Shown here: positions 34,025 to 42,737 of the stretch, in pieces
Position numbering within the stretch: the stretch's first letter is position 1
Layout: each line of letters begins with the position of its first letter
DNA from: Bacteroidales bacterium
Lineage (GTDB): Bacteria; Bacteroidota; Bacteroidia; Bacteroidales; UBA932
Length of the DNA: 64,000 bases
Direction: 5' to 3'
Assembly (NCBI GenBank): GCA_021371955.1
Contig: JAJFVD010000003.1
Coordinates: forward strand, 372,001 to 436,000
The notes under the pieces: generated by a model
Told to the model about the DNA's origin: nothing
What the model saw: the letters and a program-made list of their open reading frames with translations, nothing else
The model's database searches: none
Position numbers and translations under genes: made by a program

Positions 34025-34056
34025 AAAAAAAATCTGCCCTTTTGAGGCAGATTTTT
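34025..34056 (-). terminator. terminator of the DUF3276 gene
   Basis: AAAAATCTGCC (34028-34038) pairs with GGCAGATTTTT (34046-34056). On the minus strand the hairpin is followed by a run of T (the A run at 34025-34032). It lies 21 nt past the stop codon. Confidence 0.85.
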
Positions 34057-34076
34057 CTGGTTATATGTACTTTATT

Positions 34077-34427
34077 CTATAATTCTTCGAAGCTCACGTC
34101 TGAAAATGATGGGGCTGGAGTTTCCCTGAATGGCTTTTCGCCGGTCTGAGGAGCATTTTCCTTTATGTATTTTATAATATCTTCGAGACCAAGTGAAAAT
34201 TTCTCGAAATCTTCCTTGTACAAGAAAATCTTGTGTTTGTCATATACAAACCTTCCGTCACGATCCAGTCTTCTCTTGCTTTCTGTAATTGTCAGGTAGT
34301 AATCATTGTTTTTAGTTGCCTTAACATCAAAAAAATAGGTGCGTTTACCTGCTCTGATTGGTTTAGAAAAAACATCATCTCCATTTCGCTCCTGTTGGTC
34401 TGTAGTGTCAAAATCTTCGAAGTACAT
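34077..34427 (-). CDS. PUR-alpha-like nucleic-acid-binding protein (DUF3276)
   Basis: The 116-aa protein matches the small DUF3276 family, related to the PUR-alpha repeat that binds single-stranded DNA or RNA. The characteristic segment is KRTYFFDVKATKNNDYYLTITESKRR, followed by a basic-aromatic strand (FVYDKHKIFLYKEDFEKFSLGLEDIIKYI). Short acidic and polar tails flank the single repeat. Its targets in Bacteroidota are not established here. It is a monocistronic gene divergent from nusB with its own -7 box and terminator. Confidence 0.88.
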   Translation of the reverse strand: MYFEDFDTTDQQERNGDDVFSKPIRAGKRTYFFDVKATKNNDYYLTITESKRRLDRDGRFVYDKHKIFLYKEDFEKFSLGLEDIIKYIKENAPQTGEKPFRETPAPSFSDVSFEEL

Positions 34428-34452
34428 TTTTGTTATTTTTAATTTTCCTTCA

Positions 34453-34460
34453 CAAAGATA
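34453..34460 (-). promoter_or_regulatory. -7 box of the DUF3276 gene
   Basis: On the minus strand TATCTTTG matches TAnnTTTG, with a TTTG 17 nt upstream (34481-34478), a slightly short spacer. The -7 box ends 25 nt before the ATG. Confidence 0.5.
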
Positions 34461-34485
34461 AAATTATTTTTTATGCACAAAAACC

Positions 34486-34493
34486 TATCTTTG
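34486..34493 (+). promoter_or_regulatory. -7 box of the nusB cluster
   Basis: TATCTTTG matches TAnnTTTG, 27 nt before the nusB ATG. The box is 25 nt from the divergent DUF3276 -7 box, so the two promoters overlap. Confidence 0.5.
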
Positions 34494-34520
34494 TAAAATA
34501 TTAGATTATTTATAGATTTT

Positions 34521-35468
34521 ATGATAAGCAGAAGATTAATCAGGGTCAAGGTTTTTAAGGTTCTATTCAGCAGAATTAATTCCGGCTCGGATTCGCTCAC
34601 CGGCGCTGTAGACGATTTGTTAAACAGTTGCAGCAAAACGCTGGATCTCTACTTCTTTATTTTATCACTGCCGCTGGCAATGAGAAAAATAGCAGAATCA
34701 AAGATTGAAACAGGACTTAAGAAATATCAGCCAACTCCGGAAGAGGTTGCCCCTAACAGAAGATTCCTGGAGAATCGCATCATTGAAAAACTTGATTCAG
34801 ATGATGTACTATTGAAATATTGCGAGAAAAGAGGCCTTAACTGGAACGAATATGCTCCTCTGGTTAAAAAACTGTACACTTCGATGAGTGCTCAGGACTA
34901 TTTTCTGGACTATATGTCGGCTCAGGAGAATACATTTGAGGACGACAGAAATCTCTTAATCCGGTTTTTTGAAGAAGAACTTGACGAAAACGAAGAACTT
35001 AACGCAATACTTGAAGATTTGTCCCTATACTGGATAGATGACCTCGAATTTGTAATAAATGTAATTACAAAAAAACTTGGGTCTCTTAAGGCTAAATCAA
35101 AATTTGTTCACCCCGATGTTTTCCTTAAAGAGGACGACCGGGAGTATGCTTTTAAATTGCTGGAAACTGCACTTATCAACTACAACAAGTATGTGGAAAT
35201 TATGGCCGGATATATCCATAACTGGGACCCGGAGAGGCTTGCCGCAACCGACACTTCTTTAATAGTGCTTGGTATAGCAGAGGCTGTCACTTTCCATGAC
35301 ATACCGGTAAAAGTAACCATTAATGAGTATGTGGAGCTATCCAAGTATTACAGTACGCCAAACAGCAAAGTCTTTGTAAACGGCATTCTTGACAAGATTA
35401 TTGCAGGTCTTACCGCAGAAGGAAAGATTGAGAAAAAGGGAAGAGGTTTGGTAGGCTCGTTGAAATAA
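34521..35468 (+). CDS. nusB: transcription antitermination protein NusB
   Basis: The 315-aa protein is about twice the length of E. coli NusB (139 aa), as is usual in Bacteroidota. The canonical helical NusB core is the C-terminal half (about 170-305), with the closing segment DTSLIVLGIAEAVTFHDIPVKVTINEYVELSKYYSTPNSKVFVNGILDKI. The N-terminus (MISRRLIRVKVFKVLFS) preserves the RNA-binding arginine-rich start. The middle is an acidic helical insertion of unknown role. NusB with NusE binds boxA RNA for rRNA antitermination. It heads a long cluster. Confidence 0.93.
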   Translation: MISRRLIRVKVFKVLFSRINSGSDSLTGAVDDLLNSCSKTLDLYFFILSLPLAMRKIAESKIETGLKKYQPTPEEVAPNRRFLENRIIEKLDSDDVLLKYCEKRGLNWNEYAPLVKKLYTSMSAQDYFLDYMSAQENTFEDDRNLLIRFFEEELDENEELNAILEDLSLYWIDDLEFVINVITKKLGSLKAKSKFVHPDVFLKEDDREYAFKLLETALINYNKYVEIMAGYIHNWDPERLAATDTSLIVLGIAEAVTFHDIPVKVTINEYVELSKYYSTPNSKVFVNGILDKIIAGLTAEGKIEKKGRGLVGSLK

Positions 35469-35498
35469 CTAATTTTGTATTAATTAAAATATTTTAAA

Positions 35499-35816
35499 AT
35501 GAATTTTCTTGTAATTTTACAATCTGCAGGAGCAGGTGCAGGCACCGGCAACTGGAGTTTCCTTGTAATGATGGGGCTCATTTTTGTTGTGATGTACTTC
35601 TTTATGATTCGTCCGCAACAAAAGAAACAGAAGGAACTTGTTAAGTTTCGCAATTCCCTTGCAAAAGGAGACAAAGTCATCACAGCAGGCGGTATTTATG
35701 GAAAAATAGTCGAGGTTTCCGATAACTATGTTTTTGTTGAAATAGACAGTAATGTAAAAATCAAGGTTGATAAATCTTCTATCGTAAAAGATATTACAGA
35801 TCTTCAATCTAAATAA
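35499..35816 (+). CDS. yajC: preprotein translocase subunit YajC
   Basis: The 105-aa inner-membrane protein has one transmembrane helix (FLVMMGLIFVVMYFFMIRPQQKKQKE) with the family RPQQKKQ motif at the cytosolic boundary. It is followed by a small soluble domain (GDKVITAGGIYGKIVEVSDNYVFVEI). YajC associates with SecDF at the Sec translocon. It is the normal length and lies 30 nt after nusB. Confidence 0.95.
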   Translation: MNFLVILQSAGAGAGTGNWSFLVMMGLIFVVMYFFMIRPQQKKQKELVKFRNSLAKGDKVITAGGIYGKIVEVSDNYVFVEIDSNVKIKVDKSSIVKDITDLQSK

Positions 35817-35826
35817 ATCCGGCTTT

Positions 35827-36816
35827 ATGATAAAGCTTAGGAGATTTTCCATCTCGTATGAAAGGGGCAGGCAATTATTACTCTTTTTGTTCTGTCTCTT
35901 TCTTGCTTTTATCCTATGGTCAGTACATAAGCTTTCCGAAAACTACTCGATTTATCTTCACTATAAAGTAGAAGTAACGACTGATATTGCCGGCAGGGCA
36001 TCCGATGCCGTATCAAAAGAGTCGCTGGTATTCAGGGGAAAATCAAGCGGATTCTACATTCTTCAGCACAGATACTCAGGGAAGGAAAATTTAATAAAAC
36101 TTCAGCTGGATAGAAAGTATTTTAAAAAAGACTATAAGAGCAAGGATGGTTTCTTTGTGATTTCAACAGACATCAGAGAGAGGCTTTCTCAATATTTTGG
36201 CGAAACCGTGGAAATAGAGGCACTTGCTGCCGATACTCTTCACTTTGAATTCCCAGGCCAGACTAACAGGCGAATTCCTGTTTCGGCAAATGTTAAGCTC
36301 TCTTTCAGCAATCAGTACATGGCCGGAACAGCATTTAAACTTAATCCGGATACAATCTCCGTTTATGGAGATATTTCTGTTATACGGTCAATCGATTCGT
36401 TATTTACAAAACCTATAAAACTGGAAAATCTCTCGGCAGGGCGACAGGGAGTTATTGCTCTGGAACAAATTCCGGGAATCAGATATTCTCAGAATGAAGT
36501 ATATTATTCTGTTGATGTAGTAAGATATGTGGAGAAGAGCAGGCAACTTGAGGTTTCCGTAATAAACACCCCGGCAGGAAAGTCTCTGATCCCTTCACCA
36601 CGTGAGGTTACGCTCATTTACAGAGAGCAATTCGGCTCATCCAAACCCGGAGATCCGGAAAAGCTATCGGTTTTTATTGATTTTTTAGAGTTTGAAAATA
36701 CTGTAAACCATGTTTTAAAACCACAACTTTCTGTGGTTCCGGACTGGATCCTTAGCTATAAATTTGATCCTCCGTTTGTAGAAGGTGAAATTTTTTCAAA
36801 GGACACTCTTAAATAA
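35827..36816 (+). CDS. YbbR/CdaR-like domain protein
   Basis: The 329-aa protein has one N-terminal membrane helix (LLLFLFCLFLAFILWSVHKL) followed by periplasmic YbbR-type beta repeats (for example IPVSANVKLSFSNQYMAGTAFKLNPDTISVYGDISVI). In Firmicutes YbbR/CdaR regulates the diadenylate cyclase CdaA. No cdaA is next to it here, so that link is not supported. The position between yajC and coaE recurs in Bacteroidota. It starts 10 nt after yajC. Confidence 0.82.
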   Translation: MIKLRRFSISYERGRQLLLFLFCLFLAFILWSVHKLSENYSIYLHYKVEVTTDIAGRASDAVSKESLVFRGKSSGFYILQHRYSGKENLIKLQLDRKYFKKDYKSKDGFFVISTDIRERLSQYFGETVEIEALAADTLHFEFPGQTNRRIPVSANVKLSFSNQYMAGTAFKLNPDTISVYGDISVIRSIDSLFTKPIKLENLSAGRQGVIALEQIPGIRYSQNEVYYSVDVVRYVEKSRQLEVSVINTPAGKSLIPSPREVTLIYREQFGSSKPGDPEKLSVFIDFLEFENTVNHVLKPQLSVVPDWILSYKFDPPFVEGEIFSKDTLK

Positions 36817-36822
36817 ACATAT

Positions 36823-37422
36823 ATGTTCTGTCTTGCAATTACGGGAGGAATAGGAAGTGGAAAGTCTTATGTAGTAAGACTTATGGAAGCTTTTGGCTTT
36901 CCTGCGTACATTGCCGATATAAGGGCGAAAGGATTGTATAAATCCGATAACAACCTGATGAATACTCTGGTTAATTTACTTGGTCCGGAAATTGTGGTAA
37001 ACGGTGAACTGCAAAAAGAGGTGATGGCCTCTAAAATTTTCAGGGACAAGTGGATTCTGCGGGAGGTGAACAAGATTGTCCATCCTCTTGTTATGAAAGA
37101 CTTTTTAACCTGGCGGGAGAGTAAGAAATCAGAAGGTTTTAATACAATATTGTTCGAATCAGCAATATTTTTTGAAACCCCTGAATTTCATGATATTGCA
37201 GATAAGGTTGTTGTTGTTGTTGCTCCGGAAAGTGTTCGCATATCCCGGGTAATGAAAAGAGATTCGATAAGCGAAGAGCTTGTGAGAGAGAGAATTGCAA
37301 AGCAATGGTCGGATGAGGACAGAATTAAGATGGCAGATTTTATTATATTTGCCGATGGGAAAAGGGCTATTATGCCACAGATTATAAAAATATTTGAAGC
37401 TACAGGAATAGTAATTAATTGA
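36823..37422 (+). CDS. coaE: dephospho-CoA kinase
   Basis: The 199-aa kinase phosphorylates the 3'-hydroxyl of dephospho-CoA, the last step of coenzyme A synthesis. The P-loop GGIGSGKS lies at residues 7-14, followed by a DIRAKGLY variant of the usual DADxxxH segment, an LFESAIFFE strand in the position of the LLFE motif, and the lid helix with RVMKRD and RIAKQW. Its length is standard. The gap to YbbR is 6 nt and to the next gene 3 nt. Confidence 0.95.
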   Translation: MFCLAITGGIGSGKSYVVRLMEAFGFPAYIADIRAKGLYKSDNNLMNTLVNLLGPEIVVNGELQKEVMASKIFRDKWILREVNKIVHPLVMKDFLTWRESKKSEGFNTILFESAIFFETPEFHDIADKVVVVVAPESVRISRVMKRDSISEELVRERIAKQWSDEDRIKMADFIIFADGKRAIMPQIIKIFEATGIVIN

Positions 37423-37425
37423 TAT

Positions 37426-38148
37426 ATGGGATACGGTAAATGGATCACGGGAGCTTTAGGCTGGGCACTTGGAGGGCCAATCGGAGGTATAATAGGATTT
37501 GCTGTTGCCTCTATTTTTGAAGGGAAGGAAGGAAGCGCAATATCAACAGGCTACACTCCAATTGAACAGAGAAACAGTTTTCTTGTGTCTCTGCTTGTTC
37601 TCTCTTCGGCAGTGATGAAGGCAGACAACCGGGTTATGAAGAGCGAACTCGATTATGTAAAAAGATTCATTTCCGAAAATTTTGGTATTGATGCGGCAAC
37701 GGAATCTTCATCGCTGCTCAAAGATTTCCTGAAACAGGAGGTTGATATTGATGCCGTATGTGCTCAGGTTAGAAGAAACGTTAATGCGCCAACAAGGCTG
37801 CAACTGCTTCACTTTCTCACAGGAATAGCCCAGGCAGACGGCATGGTGAGCTCAGACGAACTCACTGTACTTAGACGAATAGCAGCTGCACTTGCAATAC
37901 CACTGCAGGACAGCGAATCAATTTTTGCGATGTTCGATAAAGGTATTGATGCTGCCTATCAGGTACTTGAAATTGATAAAAATGTAACCGACGATGAAGT
38001 TAAGAAGGCATTCAAGAGAATGGCTCTTAAACACCATCCTGATAAAGTGACCCATCTTGGGCCGGATGTGCAGAAAGCAGCAGAAGAGAAGTTTAAAAGT
38101 GTTGCCGAAGCATACGAAAAGATTAAGAAAGAAAGAGGAATAGTATAA
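37426..38148 (+). CDS. TerB plus DnaJ-domain protein (DjlA-like)
   Basis: The 240-aa protein begins with a glycine-rich hydrophobic segment (WITGALGWALGGPIGGIIGFAVASIF) that may insert in the membrane. A TerB-like helical domain follows at about 45-155 (VSLLVLSSAVMKADNRVMKSELDYV, then ADGMVSSDELTVLRRIA). A C-terminal J domain at about 178-240 has the HPD motif in LKHHPDKV. The J domain should stimulate a DnaK-type Hsp70. The order TerB-DnaJ matches DjlA. Its client is unknown. Confidence 0.88.
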   Translation: MGYGKWITGALGWALGGPIGGIIGFAVASIFEGKEGSAISTGYTPIEQRNSFLVSLLVLSSAVMKADNRVMKSELDYVKRFISENFGIDAATESSSLLKDFLKQEVDIDAVCAQVRRNVNAPTRLQLLHFLTGIAQADGMVSSDELTVLRRIAAALAIPLQDSESIFAMFDKGIDAAYQVLEIDKNVTDDEVKKAFKRMALKHHPDKVTHLGPDVQKAAEEKFKSVAEAYEKIKKERGIV

Positions 38149-38162
38149 TATTAGAATTAAGA

Positions 38163-38588
38163 ATGAAGACCAATTTACAAAAGATCTTATCAATTGCAGG
38201 CCAGCCAGGTCTGTTTAGTTACCTCACACAGGCAAATGCCGGCGTTGTTGTTGAATCACTTGCAACAAAGAAGAGAACAGTGTGCGGAATGAGCATGAGA
38301 ATTTCGTCACTTTCAGATATTTCTGTTTTTACCGAGGAGGGAGAAGTTTCTTTGGAAACTATGTTCGAGAAGATGAAAGAAAAACTTGGCGAACAAGCTG
38401 CACCTTCTGCTAAATCCAATCCGGAGGAGCTGAAGAAATTCTTTGGAGAAGTATTGCCGGACTACGACAGGGACAAATTTTATGTTTCACACATGAAGAA
38501 AGTCGTGGAGTGGTATAATGTTTTAAAAGAGTTTGCCTCTCTTGATTTTGAAAAACAGGAAGAGGACAGCGCGGCCGAAAAAGAATAA
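38163..38588 (+). CDS. DUF5606-like protein
   Basis: The 141-aa protein has an N-terminal domain (LQKILSIAGQPGLFSYLTQANAGVVVESLATKKRTV, then ISSLSDISVFTEEGEVSLETMF) like the DUF5606 family conserved in Bacteroidota. It ends with an acidic, probably disordered tail (FEKQEEDSAAEKE). There is no signal peptide, so it is cytosolic. Function unknown. Its last base overlaps the rimO ATG, and it appears to be translationally coupled to that gene. Confidence 0.7.
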   Translation: MKTNLQKILSIAGQPGLFSYLTQANAGVVVESLATKKRTVCGMSMRISSLSDISVFTEEGEVSLETMFEKMKEKLGEQAAPSAKSNPEELKKFFGEVLPDYDRDKFYVSHMKKVVEWYNVLKEFASLDFEKQEEDSAAEKE

Positions 38589-39919
38589 TGGCAAAAAAAA
38601 TACAACTGATTACCCTTGGATGTTCAAAAAACAGGGTCGATTCTGAGCACCTTCTAAAACAGATTTTTGCATCCGGAATCTCAATATCTCCCGAAGGGGA
38701 AGATTTGGCAACAGCAGGAGTTGATACAGTAATAATTAACACCTGCGGTTTTATTAAAGATGCCAAAAAAGAGTCTATTGATACAATATTTGCTGCAGTA
38801 GACGCCAAGAACAGAGGTTATATAAAGACAATTCTGGTTTTTGGCTGTCTTTCCCAACGGTATGCCCAGGAGTTGAAAAATACAATTCCGGAAGTTGACG
38901 GTTTTTTTGGAGCCTTTGACTCTGCAACGGTTTTGGAAACACTTGGCAAAAACTGGAAATCGTCGCTTAACAATGAGAGACTTCTCACTACTCCGGATCA
39001 TTATGCATTTCTAAAAATTTCAGAAGGGTGTGACAGAGTCTGCTCATATTGTTCAATACCCTTAATACGGGGGCCGCATATATCAGTACCACAGGAAGAT
39101 CTTATAAAAGAGGCCGAGTATCTGGCAGGGAATGGAGTAAAAGAATTGATACTTGTTGCACAGGACACTACCTACTACGGTGTTGACCTTTATAAAGAGC
39201 GCCGGCTCGCCGGGCTCATGGAAAGCCTCACAAAAATTGACGGAATCGAGTGGCTCAGGGTTCATTATTCATATCCTGCAGCTTTTCCGGAATCGGTGCT
39301 TGAAGTAATGGCTTCAAATCCAAAAATATGCAACTATCTCGATATACCGTTGCAGCATGTAAACGATAAAGTTCTTTCAAATATGCGCCGCTCGGTAAAC
39401 GGTGCCCAGACACGCGAACTGGTCAGGAAATTCAGAGAAAAGGTTCCGGGCATTATACTCAGAACTACAATGATTGTAGGACATCCGGGTGAGGACAAAA
39501 AGGCCTTTAATGAACTGCTCGATTTTGTAAAGGAAGCCAGGTTTGAAAGACTGGGAGCTTTTACGTACTCAGAAGAGGAGGGAACATGGGGAGCCGAAAA
39601 CCTTAAGGATACTATAAAGAATTCCGAAAAGGAAGAAAGATATAACAGACTCATGGAACTCCAGGCAGGAATTTCAATGGAGTACAACAACTCGAGAATT
39701 GGCAGCACAGAGAGGGTAATCATTGATTCGGCAGGGGAAGATGTTATTTTAGCAAGAAGCCGGAATGAGAGTCCTGAGGTAGACGGAGAGATATTAATTG
39801 GTACAGAATCTCTGCCGGATGGATTACTAACTAAGAATATTATTGGTACATTTGTAGATGTTGAGATAGAGAGAGCCGATGAGTATGACCTCATTGGGAA
39901 AATCGTGAAATTTAATTAA
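38588..39919 (+). CDS. rimO: ribosomal protein uS12 methylthiotransferase RimO
   Basis: The 443-aa enzyme adds a methylthio group to the conserved aspartate of ribosomal protein S12. The N-terminal MTTase domain carries cluster cysteines in LGCSKNRVDSE, INTCGF and VFGCLSQRY. The radical SAM motif is GCDRVCSYCSIPLIRG, and the C-terminal TRAM domain ends the protein. The LGCSKN and SIPLIRGPH signatures separate RimO from MiaB. Length and order are normal. Confidence 0.97.
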   Translation: MAKKIQLITLGCSKNRVDSEHLLKQIFASGISISPEGEDLATAGVDTVIINTCGFIKDAKKESIDTIFAAVDAKNRGYIKTILVFGCLSQRYAQELKNTIPEVDGFFGAFDSATVLETLGKNWKSSLNNERLLTTPDHYAFLKISEGCDRVCSYCSIPLIRGPHISVPQEDLIKEAEYLAGNGVKELILVAQDTTYYGVDLYKERRLAGLMESLTKIDGIEWLRVHYSYPAAFPESVLEVMASNPKICNYLDIPLQHVNDKVLSNMRRSVNGAQTRELVRKFREKVPGIILRTTMIVGHPGEDKKAFNELLDFVKEARFERLGAFTYSEEEGTWGAENLKDTIKNSEKEERYNRLMELQAGISMEYNNSRIGSTERVIIDSAGEDVILARSRNESPEVDGEILIGTESLPDGLLTKNIIGTFVDVEIERADEYDLIGKIVKFN

Positions 39920-39936
39920 TTTTTATTTATTTGATT

Positions 39937-40683
39937 ATGAAACTACTTGAAGGAAAAATAGCACTCATTACTGGTGCAGCAAGAGGAATTGGTAAAGCTA
40001 TCGCTTTAAAGTACGCATCAGAAGGTGCAAACATTGCATTTACAGACCTTGTAATTGACGAAAATGCGCTAAATACAAAGAAAGAGCTGGAAGCTTTCGG
40101 TGTTAAGGTTATTGCCATAGCCTCAAATGCTGCTTCATTTGATGAATCACATAATGTTGTTGAACAGGTTGTGAAAGAGTTCGGTAAGCTTGATATTCTC
40201 GTAAACAATGCCGGAATCACAAAAGACGGCCTGATGATGAGAATGAATGAACAACAATGGGATGCAGTAATAAATGTAAATTTAAAATCGGCATTCAACT
40301 TTGTTCATGCAGTTACACCGGTTATGATGCGCCAGAAATCAGGATGTATTATAAACATGAGTTCTGTAGTTGGTGTTAGCGGTAATGCCGGGCAGGCAAA
40401 TTACTCTGCTTCAAAAGCAGGCATGATTGGTCTTGCAAAATCAATTGCACAGGAGCTTGGTTCAAGGGGAATAAGGGCAAACGCAGTTGCTCCCGGATTT
40501 ATTATCACCGAAATGACCGGTAAACTGCCGGAAGATGTGAAAAAACAGTGGGCAGAACAAATTCCGCTCAGAAGAGGAGGAACTCCGGAGGATGTCGCAA
40601 ATGTATGTACATTCCTGGCTTCGGATTTAGCCTCTTATGTTACCGGACAGGTAATATCTGTTTGCGGCGGAATGAAAATGTAG
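39937..40683 (+). CDS. fabG: 3-oxoacyl-[acyl-carrier-protein] reductase
   Basis: The 248-aa short-chain dehydrogenase reduces 3-oxoacyl-ACP with NADPH in fatty acid elongation. It has the cofactor motif TGAARGIGKA, NNAGITKDGLMMRM, and the Ser-Tyr-Lys triad in NMSSVVGVSGNAGQANYSASKAG. The C-terminal GFIITEMT and YVTGQVISVCGGM are characteristic. ATG 39937 is preferred to an in-frame TTG two codons upstream. It is 17 nt after rimO. Confidence 0.95.
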   Translation: MKLLEGKIALITGAARGIGKAIALKYASEGANIAFTDLVIDENALNTKKELEAFGVKVIAIASNAASFDESHNVVEQVVKEFGKLDILVNNAGITKDGLMMRMNEQQWDAVINVNLKSAFNFVHAVTPVMMRQKSGCIINMSSVVGVSGNAGQANYSASKAGMIGLAKSIAQELGSRGIRANAVAPGFIITEMTGKLPEDVKKQWAEQIPLRRGGTPEDVANVCTFLASDLASYVTGQVISVCGGMKM

Positions 40684-40704
40684 AAAATTTAAATTTTATC
40701 TGTT

Positions 40705-41568
40705 ATGAATAAGTTCTTGTCAAATGATGTCAAAGGGAAGTCAGATGTTTCCAAATCAACACCTGGAAAAGTTGTAAAAAAAGGAAAAGCCGGCCTGAAA
40801 ATAATGATTCAGGTAGACTTTGAAGGCATTGCCTCAGTTGTGAATTTTGATGAAATATATCCCGGACACGCTCATTTCGAGAGGAACTGCAAAATTCTCA
40901 CAAATGAAGTAAATGCTGCAATTGAAGGTGCTTCGGCAGCAGGTGCAACAGAATTCATTGTAAGGGACGGCCATGCAGGCAATATTAATGTGGACCCTCT
41001 TTTACTGGATAAAAGAGCAATGCTCACAAGAGGCAGGGTTCCCGGTACTCCGCATACTATGGTGCTTGGCATCGACTCTACTTTTGATGCCCTTTTGTTC
41101 ATAGGGGCACACGCCAGGGCAGGAGAGCAGATAGGAACACTGTCTCATACAATGTCTCTGGATGTCCTGGATTTCAAAATAAACGACAGGCCGCTGTTTG
41201 AACCGGCTTTCAATGCCCTTTACGCAGGACAATTTGGCGTTCCGGTGGTTTTTGTAGCCGGAGATGATGCAGCATGCAGAGAGGCCGTATTGAATTTTGG
41301 AAATATTGAAACAGTTACCACAAAATATGCATTTGGAAGAACCTGCGCTATGAGCAAATCTCCTGAATTTGTTTGTGATGAAATAAGAGCAGGGGTGAAA
41401 AATGCTATTTTAAATATAGACAAAGGAACCGTCTTTAGCCTTGAAAAGCCATACAGGATGGAGGTTAAGGTTAAAGTCAAGGGCAGCGAGACAGGGGAGG
41501 AAATAGTTGATACCTGCACCTCCGACAATCTGGAAGTAATCATGAAAAGGTTCTGGGAACATTTATAA
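40705..41568 (+). CDS. M55 family D-aminopeptidase-like protein (DppA-like)
   Basis: The 287-aa protein resembles DppA zinc D-aminopeptidases, which act on D-amino-acid peptides. Expected metal and catalytic positions are present: Asp and Glu in QVDFEGIA, His in VRDGHAGNI, His in FIGAHARAG, and Glu in the LFEPAFNALYAGQFGVPVV segment. It begins with about 33 lysine-rich residues (KGKSDVSKSTPGKVVKKGKAGLK) before the domain, which is not a signal peptide. A role in recycling cell-wall D-peptides is an inference. Confidence 0.88.
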   Translation: MNKFLSNDVKGKSDVSKSTPGKVVKKGKAGLKIMIQVDFEGIASVVNFDEIYPGHAHFERNCKILTNEVNAAIEGASAAGATEFIVRDGHAGNINVDPLLLDKRAMLTRGRVPGTPHTMVLGIDSTFDALLFIGAHARAGEQIGTLSHTMSLDVLDFKINDRPLFEPAFNALYAGQFGVPVVFVAGDDAACREAVLNFGNIETVTTKYAFGRTCAMSKSPEFVCDEIRAGVKNAILNIDKGTVFSLEKPYRMEVKVKVKGSETGEEIVDTCTSDNLEVIMKRFWEHL

Positions 41569-41576
41569 GTGAGATT

Positions 41577-42536
41577 ATGAAAAGTATAATACCGAAGATT
41601 TCAGCAATTCTTCTTGCATCAACTTTGCTTTTGAGTTCATGTGGACCATATCTTGAGTTTTTTATAATTGACGTTAAGGTACCGGCAAGTTATCCTGTAG
41701 ATTTCAAAGAAAAATCGGTATCAGTTTTCTCTGCCATTCCGATTTCCGGTCATAACGGCGAAAATATGATTTCTCTTAAAGAGGACTCTACTCTTATGTC
41801 AAATTTTGCGAAGGGTATGGCACTAAGCCTTGAGAAACACCTGCAACTGAAAGAGGGAGACATACCTGTTTTTAACCACTTCGGGAATGAAATAAACGAC
41901 ATACGGGAGAGAAGCTATGTTGAAGCTCTTGCTCAGGAATCGGAGTCGGATATCCTGGTCATGCTGGAAAATCTGAAAATAGGGAAATTCGAAAAACTCA
42001 GACAAGCCGTTTCTCCTGTGAGGAGCGGCTATGCTTCTTCATATGTCTTTGCGCCTTTATCGCTTCTTGTTAATGTATATGACGGGAAAACAGCAGATTT
42101 GATTTCATCCTTTACTCAGAATGACACTATTTACTGGGAAATTCTGGCAAAAGAGGGAGTGAATGAGGAAAGGCTTAATAAAGGCCTGTTTTCTGCACTT
42201 AATAAAATTTCAGTTTCGGCAGGAGAGGACGTTGTAAAAAACTTCTTCCCGGAATGGGAAAATGAACAGAGATGTCTGTTCACTTACGAAAATTCTTCAT
42301 GGAGAAAAGCGCATTCACTGGCAATGAGTTTTAAGTGGAAAGAGGCAATGGAAATCTGGATGGAAGATACTTCTTCTCCCGACAATATTAAGGCCTCCTG
42401 TGCGGCATTCAATATTGCGGTTGCGTGCGAAATGCTTGAACGCTTTGATCTTGCAAATGAGTGGCTGGACGTAGCACAGAAACATTATCCTATCGAGGGG
42501 ATTGATGATTATAAATCATTTTTGAAGAAGAAGTGA
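41577..42536 (+). CDS. DUF6340-like lipoprotein
   Basis: The 319-aa protein has a lipoprotein signal peptide with lipobox LLSSC (Cys about 22) followed by GPYLEFF. Domains are a beta-rich N-terminal part (SVSVFSAIP...) and a helical C-terminal region (MSFKWKEAMEIWMEDT, FNIAVACEMLERFDLANEWLDVA) resembling tetratricopeptide repeats. The pattern fits the DUF6340 family of Bacteroidota. No enzymatic motif is seen. It overlaps the next small gene by 4 nt. Confidence 0.75.
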   Translation: MKSIIPKISAILLASTLLLSSCGPYLEFFIIDVKVPASYPVDFKEKSVSVFSAIPISGHNGENMISLKEDSTLMSNFAKGMALSLEKHLQLKEGDIPVFNHFGNEINDIRERSYVEALAQESESDILVMLENLKIGKFEKLRQAVSPVRSGYASSYVFAPLSLLVNVYDGKTADLISSFTQNDTIYWEILAKEGVNEERLNKGLFSALNKISVSAGEDVVKNFFPEWENEQRCLFTYENSSWRKAHSLAMSFKWKEAMEIWMEDTSSPDNIKASCAAFNIAVACEMLERFDLANEWLDVAQKHYPIEGIDDYKSFLKKK

Positions 42537-42724
42537 AGGATATTGTAAAGGAAAAAGCCGTTAGAAAGCACAGAAAGACCATTCTTTTCAACGACAAGGA
42601 ACTGGAAGCTGTACAGCTTTATTGCAAGAAGTATAAAGTCAAATCTCAGGCAAAATTTTGCAGAGAGGCGATTATTGCAACTATTCTCAAACAGTTTGAC
42701 GAAGATCATCCCAAACTTTTCTGA
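42533..42724 (+). CDS. small basic protein, possible ribbon-helix-helix DNA-binding
   Basis: The 63-aa protein starts at GTG overlapping the previous stop (GTGA). It is strongly basic at the N-terminus (KEKAVRKHRK). The sequence KTILFNDKELEAVQLYCKKYKVKSQAKFCREAIIATIL reads as a short strand, a helix and a second helix, like CopG/MobC-type ribbon-helix-helix proteins. No partner toxin is visible. It is the last gene of the nusB cluster, ending 13 nt from the 3' end of convergent rnpB. Confidence 0.65.
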   Translation: MKDIVKEKAVRKHRKTILFNDKELEAVQLYCKKYKVKSQAKFCREAIIATILKQFDEDHPKLF

Positions 42725-42737
42725 GATAATTAAAAAA

